Source: an uncultured Eubacteriales bacterium
GTDB lineage: Bacteria; Bacillota; Clostridia; Oscillospirales; Oscillospiraceae
Assembly: GCA_900550585.1 (NCBI GenBank)
Contig: URST01000001.1
Coordinates: 1 to 64,000, forward strand
Direction: 5' to 3'
DNA: 64,000 bases
A model generated the notes under the pieces. That model saw only the letters and a program-made list of their open reading frames with translations. It ran no database searches and was not told the origin of the DNA. Positions 60,801 through 64,000 of the stretch are shown here, piece by piece (position 1 is the first letter of the stretch; every line of letters begins with the position of its first letter). A program made the position numbers and the translations under genes.

Positions 60801-60894
60801 CAACATGATCCTCTGGATCGTCCTGCTGCTTGCTTCTGGCCTTGGTGTAACTGGCACCGTAGTGTACAGCAAAAGAAAAAAATACGCAAAATAA
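57847..60894 (+). CDS. Sortase-anchored repeat surface protein, ICE cargo (1,015 aa)
   Basis: A signal peptide (1-~36, ending VAYA) is followed by two fibronectin-III-like segments (~37-215) and a short InlB-B-like repeat. Three copies of a 153-residue unit come next, built of 'TVTFDPGEGSGT.F...VNAGEKL.LPSCSF.PPENKVFDKWD' plus 'YTVTVNNDGNGTA..SPTSGP.GTVVTLTATPKPGYKFKEW' (InlB-B-repeat-like). Three 73-residue units follow with 'HSY..DWKS...HWHECSCG.K...AAH'. The C-terminus has VPQTGD, a membrane segment and a positively charged tail: a sorting signal close to the (S/P)PxTG type known for some clostridial class B sortases. The sortase at 61445 is the likely anchor enzyme. The first ~250 codons are clearly more AT-rich than the repeats. 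The start is ATG behind AAGGAGGA. Confidence 0.9.
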   Translation: MKAKLKPHKLLSLLLALVMVVGMLPMSQVAYAASAVSNLTWDGNTAKWDSDGSASQYRVTLSTYPGDTVIANKVVDVTSIDYSSYLLPGNTYYFRVAPIVGSEQQSFVNGPTKTIDGSRGTISPITIDSVKKTATWTSVTGADGYDVWVLRNGAQIGFVRQTTDTSFDFSSDYKDTGNGEYSIYVRAYKMSRGNYLAEGESSKVTLNELPDTVTIHFDSNGGTDTMDDVTVAYAANYTLPECSFTPPANMEFSIWETPGGQITAGSSTKFFENTTVKALWKAKTYTVTFDPGEGSGTSFIRKVNAGEKLSLPSCSFTAPENKVFDKWDMGEPNDKIDVSGDMTVTALWKDAETYTVTVNNDGNGTAFASPTSGPDGTVVTLTATPKPGYKFKEWTRQAGMLSGGTSIPNATSATTTFTISGYNVVVTATFEEDGATTHTVTFDPGEGSGTPFTESVNAGEKLTLPSCSFTPPENKVFDKWDKGEPNEQIDVSGDMTVTALWKDASGYTVTVNNDGNGTAFASPTSGPDGTVVTLTATPKPGYKFKEWTRQAGMLSGGTSIPNATSATTTFTISGYNVVVTATFEEDGATTHTVTFDPGEGSGTPFTESVNAGEKLTLPSCSFTPPENKVFDKWDKGEPSEQIDVSGNMTVTALWKDATSYSVTVNNDGNGTASASPTSGPSGTVVTLTATPKPGYKFKEWHRNEGMFADGALEVPNATSATTTFTIAGYNVVVTAIFEAEGTHTHSYGGDWKSNADKHWHECSCGAKAEEAAHTASEWITDTPATATTDGTKHKECTVCHLVLETGTIPATGGGEHTHSYGSDWKSNADKHWHECSCGAKAEEAAHTASEWITDTPATATTDGTKHKECTVCHLVLETGTIPATGSGEHTHSYSSDWKSDSINHWHECSCGVKDDVAAHSFKWVIDKEATATKKGSKHEECKFCGYQRPAVEIPATGSTTKPTDPTESNPNTGALDDVPQTGDNSNMILWIVLLLASGLGVTGTVVYSKRKKYAK
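58698..60067 (+). repeat. Three 459-bp tandem repeats
   Basis: Equivalent points recur at 58942, 59401 and 59860, exactly 459 bp (153 codons) apart. Parts of units 1 and 2 are identical over more than 200 bp, while unit 3 and the start of unit 1 are more diverged. Such long near-identical repeats can change number by recombination. Confidence 0.92.
60068..60726 (+). repeat. Three 219-bp tandem repeats
   Basis: Equivalent points at 60079, 60298 and 60517 are 219 bp (73 codons) apart. Units 1 and 2 are almost identical; unit 3 is diverged. They encode the HW-HEC-CG modules next to the sorting signal. Confidence 0.92.
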
Positions 60895-60976
60895 CCCAAT
60901 AAGATAATCTTATAAGGATGGGCGGTGACGGGCATAGTCCCGCTGCCGCCCTTTCCCTTGGATTGGAGAAACCACG

Positions 60977-61429
60977 ATGAACAACGAACAAGCCCGACCA
61001 ACATCCCAGCAGACGCCGAGTGCAGCCTCCGGTAAAGAGGATTACAGGAGATATATCGCAAGGAAAAGGCGGCAGAGAAGAAAGCAACGCAGGTTGATTC
61101 TTTGCGCTGCTGCGCTGCTTGTATTGGTCCTGCTTATTGTATTGCTTGTTAAAGGATGCTCCGGCAGCGACCCGTTAACCGGCACATGGGACTATGACAG
61201 CAACACGACCTATCAGTTTGACGGCAAAGGAAGCGGTGAAATGCTCCTTACCTCCGCAACTTATGATTTTTCCTATCAGGTGAAGGGCGATCAGCTCTTT
61301 ATCGACTTTTCAAATGAAGCAGCACGGGATTGCACCTATACATTTTCTGTAAATGACAACACGCTCACCCTGACAGGCGGAGAAGGAACCATCGGTGGAA
61401 CCTATGAGCTGCACAGACAGGAGGAATAG
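60977..61429 (+). CDS. Single-span membrane protein with lipocalin-like outer domain (150 aa)
   Basis: A basic N-terminal cytoplasmic part ('RRYIARKRRQRRKQRR') and a membrane segment (~41-58) are followed by an outer domain of ~90 residues with 'LTGTWDYDSNTTYQFDGKGSGEM...YDFSYQVKGDQLFIDF'. The latter resembles the small beta-barrel DUF5640/lipocalin-like domains of clostridia. It lies between the surface protein and its sortase, so a role in surface assembly is likely but unproven. Confidence 0.75.
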   Translation: MNNEQARPTSQQTPSAASGKEDYRRYIARKRRQRRKQRRLILCAAALLVLVLLIVLLVKGCSGSDPLTGTWDYDSNTTYQFDGKGSGEMLLTSATYDFSYQVKGDQLFIDFSNEAARDCTYTFSVNDNTLTLTGGEGTIGGTYELHRQEE

Positions 61430-61444
61430 CCGGGTGAACCGTCA

Positions 61445-62287
61445 ATGAAATGGATCAGCACCAAAGGAAAGTATCAAAGGGAACATAGGCCGCTCCGCAA
61501 CTGGATCCCCATTCTCATTTTGCTGGCAGCGTCCTCCGTAGTGGCCGTTATCGCGGTTCGGGGTATTCTGAGAGATCAGAACAGACAGGAGGAATATGAT
61601 CTTATATCAGAAAGTGTTCATGCAGAGGAAAGCAGCACTGCGGATTATATTCCAGCTATTCCTGTTATCCCTGCCGACACCACACGCGAGCCTGCGGAAA
61701 TAGAAACAGAGCCTGAAATCCTGACGCAGTACGCTTCTGTGTATGAGCAGAACCCTGACCTGTTCGGCTGGATCTGTATTGAGAACACCGTTTTGGACTA
61801 CCCGGTGATGCATACCCCGGACGATCCGGAAAAATACCTGCGCCTGTCCTTTGAGGGCGAAACCAGCACTGCCGGTACGCCTTTTTTGGACGCAAAATGT
61901 GGAATTGACAGTGATAACTATATCATCTACGGGCACAACATGAAAAACGGCACTATGTTCCGTGAAATCCTGCAATATGCAAACAAAAGCTATTGGCAGG
62001 AGCATCCCATGATCAGATTTGATACGCTCTATGAGCAGGGCGAATATGAAGTTCTGGCAGCTTTTTACGACCGGGTATATTACGCAGACGAGAACTGTTT
62101 TAAGTTTTACCGTTTTATCAAGGCTGCCGACAAAGCAGACTATGACAATGCCATTCAGAATTATAAAGAAAAAAGTTTGTACGATACAGGGGTGACTGCC
62201 GAGTACGGCGATAAGCTCATTACCCTTGTTACCTGTTCCTATCACGAAGAACACGGACGATTCGTAGTGGTTGCCCGCCAAAGGTAA
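61445..62287 (+). CDS. Class B sortase (280 aa)
   Basis: A transpeptidase that joins proteins with a sorting signal to peptidoglycan. It has an N-terminal membrane anchor (~20-42) and a sortase domain with 'QNPDLFGWICIENTVLDYPVMHT', catalytic His164 in 'YIIYGHNMKNGTMF', Cys264 in 'LITLVTCSY' and Arg272 in 'HGRFVVVAR'. The pattern is class B. It closes the cargo operon 15 nt after the 150-residue protein. Its probable substrate is the VPQTG protein encoded just upstream. Confidence 0.94.
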   Translation: MKWISTKGKYQREHRPLRNWIPILILLAASSVVAVIAVRGILRDQNRQEEYDLISESVHAEESSTADYIPAIPVIPADTTREPAEIETEPEILTQYASVYEQNPDLFGWICIENTVLDYPVMHTPDDPEKYLRLSFEGETSTAGTPFLDAKCGIDSDNYIIYGHNMKNGTMFREILQYANKSYWQEHPMIRFDTLYEQGEYEVLAAFYDRVYYADENCFKFYRFIKAADKADYDNAIQNYKEKSLYDTGVTAEYGDKLITLVTCSYHEEHGRFVVVARQR

Positions 62288-62301
62288 AAGCACATTCTTT
62301 G

Positions 62302-62352
62302 CAAGTAAAAGGCGGCTGCCGGATTATTCCGAACAGTCGCCTTTTACTTGTC
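62302..62352. terminator. Bidirectional terminator between sortase and XRE regulator
   Basis: A 13-bp stem (62302-62314 with 62338-62350) with A-rich and T-rich arms. It overlaps the stop codon region of the minus-strand regulator gene. Confidence 0.82.
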
Positions 62353-62673
62353 GGTCTTAAATGCATCTGCCTGCTGGCAGAGGGAAATGTACTTCTGTAT
62401 TTCCGCTTCACTCTTTCCTGCAAAGAAATCTGTAACGGTTTTTGATACCGTAGTAGTTACCGTATCGGGAAATACGATGGCATCCAGACTGATATTCATT
62501 TCTTTTGCCAATAATGCAACCGTTTCAAATCGTGGGTTGCTGCGCCCGAGTTCAATCTCAATGATGGTGCGGACGCTCATGTGCAGATTATCTGCCAGTG
62601 CCCTTTGGGTAAGATGCCGCTTTGCTCGGGCAGCACGGAGGGCAGCAGCAAAAGAATCAACTGGATTCTTCAT
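62344..62673 (-). CDS. XRE-family transcriptional regulator (109 aa)
   Basis: A Cro/CI-type helix-turn-helix in residues ~8-65 ('LRAARAKRHLTQRALADNLHMSVRTIIEIELGRSNPRFETVALLAKEMN') and a short helical C-terminus. Regulators of this kind control excision and transfer genes in Tn916/Tn1549-like elements. The start is ATG; GTGAGTT just upstream serves as ribosome binding site and is also one arm of an inverted repeat TAACTCAC (62676-62683) / GTGAGTTA (62743-62750), a candidate operator for itself. Confidence 0.9.
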   Translation of the reverse strand: MKNPVDSFAAALRAARAKRHLTQRALADNLHMSVRTIIEIELGRSNPRFETVALLAKEMNISLDAIVFPDTVTTTVSKTVTDFFAGKSEAEIQKYISLCQQADAFKTDK

Positions 62674-62778
62674 TTTAACTCACCTCATATATAGTTTAGT
62701 GTGCGCTAATGCTCATATAAATAACCATCTAAATCATATCGAGTGAGTTATAAATCATATTTTGGAGGTTAGAAGAAG

Positions 62779-62817
62779 ATGGATATAAGTATTCGCCAGT
62801 ACAGGAGGCATCTATAA
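62779..62817 (+). CDS. Possible 12-residue leader peptide
   Basis: ATG behind TTGGAGG (10-nt spacing), encoding MDISIRQYRRHL, followed by hairpins and T-runs. It could be a leader peptide or a remnant; there is no direct support for translation. Confidence 0.3.
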   Translation: MDISIRQYRRHL

Positions 62818-63004
62818 CACGGTAAACCGTTACCGCGCAAAATGCTTTTTTTCAAAAAGATCGTTTCTACAAACAGACAAGGAGCTGAGTTGCACTTTTG
62901 GAGATGAGTTACAGCTCATATATTATGTTCTAAAACTCATAAGTAAAAATGCGGAAGCTCCGCCAAACGGAATCCGCTTTTCTACACGCACCAAAACAAA
63001 GCTG

Positions 63005-63046
63005 AAAGGCACCCAAACGGATTTTTATATCCGTGAGGGTGCCTTT
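63005..63046 (+). terminator. Terminator/attenuator upstream of the sigma-like gene
   Basis: A 10-bp outer stem (63005-63014 with 63037-63046) with an inner ACGGAT/ATCCGT stem, ending in CCTTTT. It stands between the regulatory region and the sigma-like gene. Confidence 0.7.
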
Positions 63047-63146
63047 TGTCGTATTGCGTTTTTGCACTCTGTCGGCTGCCGCAGCCCACCCTTTCTCCCT
63101 GCTTCTTTTGATTTGATGGTCATATAGAGACAAGGAGGTGCGGCGT

Positions 63147-63161
63147 ATGGATTACTCGTAA
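63147..63161 (+). CDS. Possible 4-codon leader peptide
   Basis: ATG GAT TAC TCG TAA preceded by AAGGAGGTG at ideal spacing. Such a strong site in front of so short a frame suggests a translational leader for the gene at 63279. Confidence 0.3.
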   Translation: MDYS

Positions 63162-63278
63162 AAATTTCTTCAAAAATCTTTCGCCCAATTTGGAAGTTAG
63201 GGTATCGGCTACCGTAGTAGTGGCGAAAGGGGAGGACAAGTATCACCCGCCTTTGCGGACGCGAAGGGAGGTGAGAAA

Positions 63279-63707
63279 ATGAAACCTCATTCGCACGAAG
63301 AACATATCCAGCACACCTTTGATGCGTTCTGCAAAAAGGTACTGCGGAATGAAGCGCGGGATTACCTCGACGAGCTGGCACGGAAGCGAAATCGTGAGAT
63401 CAGCTTTTCTGATTTGCCGGTTGAAGTCATGGAACAGCTTTCGACCTGTGACATCTATTTTGTCGAGAAACAATCCTTTGGCGTTCTTGATTACAGGGTG
63501 CATATCGATAATGACGAGCTGGCAGGAGCCATAGCAGCCCTGCCAGCCCAGAAGCGCGATATTATCCTGCTGTCCTATTTCCTTGATATGCCGGACAGCG
63601 AGATCGCCAAGGCACTGAACATGGTGCGCAGCTCCGTTGCTTACCGAAGATCCGCCACCTTAAAATTGCTGAGAGAACTGATGGGAGGAAAAGCAGATGA
63701 ACAATAA
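63279..63707 (+). CDS. Sigma-70-like factor, Tn916 Orf7 type (142 aa)
   Basis: The C-terminal half has a sigma region 4 pattern: 'LPAQKRDIILLSYFLDMPDSEIAKALNMVRSSVAYRRSATLKLLRELM'. The N-terminal part ('HIQHTFDAFCKKVLRNEARDYLDELARKRNREISF') is typical of the sigma-like proteins of Tn916/Tn1549 elements, which control excision genes. The start is ATG behind GGGAGGTGAG. It overlaps the next gene by 11 nt. Confidence 0.9.
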   Translation: MKPHSHEEHIQHTFDAFCKKVLRNEARDYLDELARKRNREISFSDLPVEVMEQLSTCDIYFVEKQSFGVLDYRVHIDNDELAGAIAALPAQKRDIILLSYFLDMPDSEIAKALNMVRSSVAYRRSATLKLLRELMGGKADEQ

Positions 63708-63936
63708 CCTGAACAACGCACGTCTGCTGCCCTTTACTGTCATTCAGAAAGCAGCAGGCGGCGACGTGGAAGCCATCAACACGGTTCTGAAACACTATGC
63801 GGGTTATATTGCCAAACTGTCACTGCGCGAGCTATACGACGAATACGGCAATCCCCATCTCTGTGTGGACGAAGAACTGCGGCGGAGGCTGGAAACCAAG
63901 CTCATAACGAAGATCCTCACTTTTCGGGTAGATTGA
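63697..63936 (+). CDS. Tn916 Orf8-like helix-turn-helix protein (79 aa)
   Basis: A small protein with 'LLPFTVIQKAAGGDVEAINTVLKHYAGYIAKLSLRELYDEYGN', the pattern of the Orf8-like regulator that follows the sigma-like gene in Tn916-type elements. In those elements xis and int come next, which implies that the integrase gene lies just beyond position 64000. Confidence 0.88.
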   Translation: MNNNLNNARLLPFTVIQKAAGGDVEAINTVLKHYAGYIAKLSLRELYDEYGNPHLCVDEELRRRLETKLITKILTFRVD

Positions 63937-64000
63937 CCCAACTGCCGGACAAGCACTTTCCCCTTTCTGCAAGTCCGACTGACTGTTCCTTGACAAATAC
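63937..64000 (+). other. Window end, start of the next intergenic region
   Basis: No gene. A perfect TTGACA (63990-63995) near the edge may be the -35 of a promoter for the excisionase/integrase genes outside the window. Confidence 0.45.

Larger units (their letters stand above)
62674..63278. promoter_or_regulatory. Regulatory region between XRE and sigma-like genes
   Basis: No full gene is present. The region holds the TAACTCAC/GTGAGTTA inverted repeat, a 12-codon frame (62779-62817), a CGGTAA/TTACCG hairpin (62820-62835), an AT-rich stretch with related ATGAGTTA and AGCTCAT words (62903-62922), and hairpins at ~62949-62988. The terminator (63005-63046), a 4-codon frame with an ideal ribosome binding site (63147-63161) and an 8-bp inverted repeat CTTTCGCC/GGCGAAAG (63178-63185 with 63222-63229) follow. 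The layout resembles attenuation-type leaders of Tn916-like elements. Confidence 0.55.
28244..64000. mobile_element. Integrative conjugative element, Tn1549/Tn916-like (left end and most of body)
   Basis: About 35.7 kb to the window end is occupied by genes of one clostridial ICE: coupling protein, VirB4, VirB6-like, PrgI, NlpC/P60, topoisomerase III, relaxase, MobC, TTRAP, Maff2, DUF6017, CD1107-type, plus Tn916-like sigma factor and Orf8. The left end is placed where the host terminator stem stops (~28244); the exact base is uncertain. The right end with integrase and excisionase is outside the window. No resistance gene is seen; the cargo is a surface-display cluster (53.5-62.3 kb) and a minus-strand nuclease/AbiEi island. 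Confidence 0.9.

Noticed and set aside
62930..63133. A 67-codon minus-strand frame in the regulatory region
   Set aside because: It reads through the terminator hairpin and has no ribosome binding site.
28244..64000. Search for an antibiotic-resistance gene (for example vanB or tet) in the Tn1549/Tn916-like element
   Set aside because: None of the reading frames matches a resistance determinant; the cargo is the surface-display cluster and the nuclease/AbiEi island.

Overview
The window looks like the chromosome of a GC-rich, spore-forming gut clostridium of the Oscillospiraceae/Ruminococcaceae type. The evidence is a spoIIE phosphatase gene, a murT-gatD pair, a clostridial set of FAD oxidoreductases with a DUF1667 protein, and a giant pectin-lyase-like surface protein. 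Species cannot be named from the sequence alone.

Layout of the host part (1-28213). It opens with the 3' end of a 5S rRNA and a tRNA-Asn, tRNA-Met, tRNA-Trp cluster. A strong promoter and a very structured ~365-nt leader then precede a 2,640-residue secreted repeat protein, a 34-residue peptide and a lipoprotein. spoIIE and a small membrane protein lie on the minus strand. They are followed on the plus strand by a lipoprotein, glycerate kinase, an HExxH protein, a D-Ala-D-Ala carboxypeptidase, pgi and a small P-loop protein, with a tRNA-Gly on the minus strand between the HExxH protein and carboxypeptidase genes. On the minus strand come gatD/murT, mnmG and a three-gene glycerol-3-phosphate-dehydrogenase-like operon. 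The host part ends with a KdpD/KdpE-like two-component system whose promoter carries three 11-bp-spaced TTAAC repeats.

From about 28.24 kb to the end of the window is one integrative conjugative element (ICE) of the Tn1549/Tn916-like clostridial type. Its left end appears to interrupt the terminator of the response regulator gene. The order is: a DUF6017 replication-type protein, PcfB, VirD4, Maff2, VirB6-like, MT-A70 methylase, PrgI, VirB4, a second DNA methylase, an NlpC/P60 protein, DUF4315, a CD1107-type protein, topoisomerase III, a Cys-rich VLP protein, a 1,502-residue ArdC/metallopeptidase protein, and a TTRAP protein. A minus-strand island follows (YhcG-type nuclease, membrane protein, AbiEi), then relaxase and MobC. 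The right part carries an XRE regulator, a sigma-like factor and a Tn916 Orf8-like protein. The integrase and excisionase are expected just past the window. No antibiotic-resistance gene is recognisable.

The ICE cargo (53.5-62.3 kb) is the most interesting unit. An excisionase-like HTH protein is followed by a 7TM sensor with a degenerate kinase end, a soluble PAS histidine kinase, a LuxR-type response regulator, a degenerate receiver-like protein, a sortase-anchored repeat surface protein, a small membrane protein and a class B sortase. This reads as a self-contained, signal-controlled surface-display system that moves with the element. A second notable feature is a pair of oppositely oriented, structurally matched oriT-like modules 9.8 kb apart, one upstream of mobC and one upstream of the ArdC-type gene.
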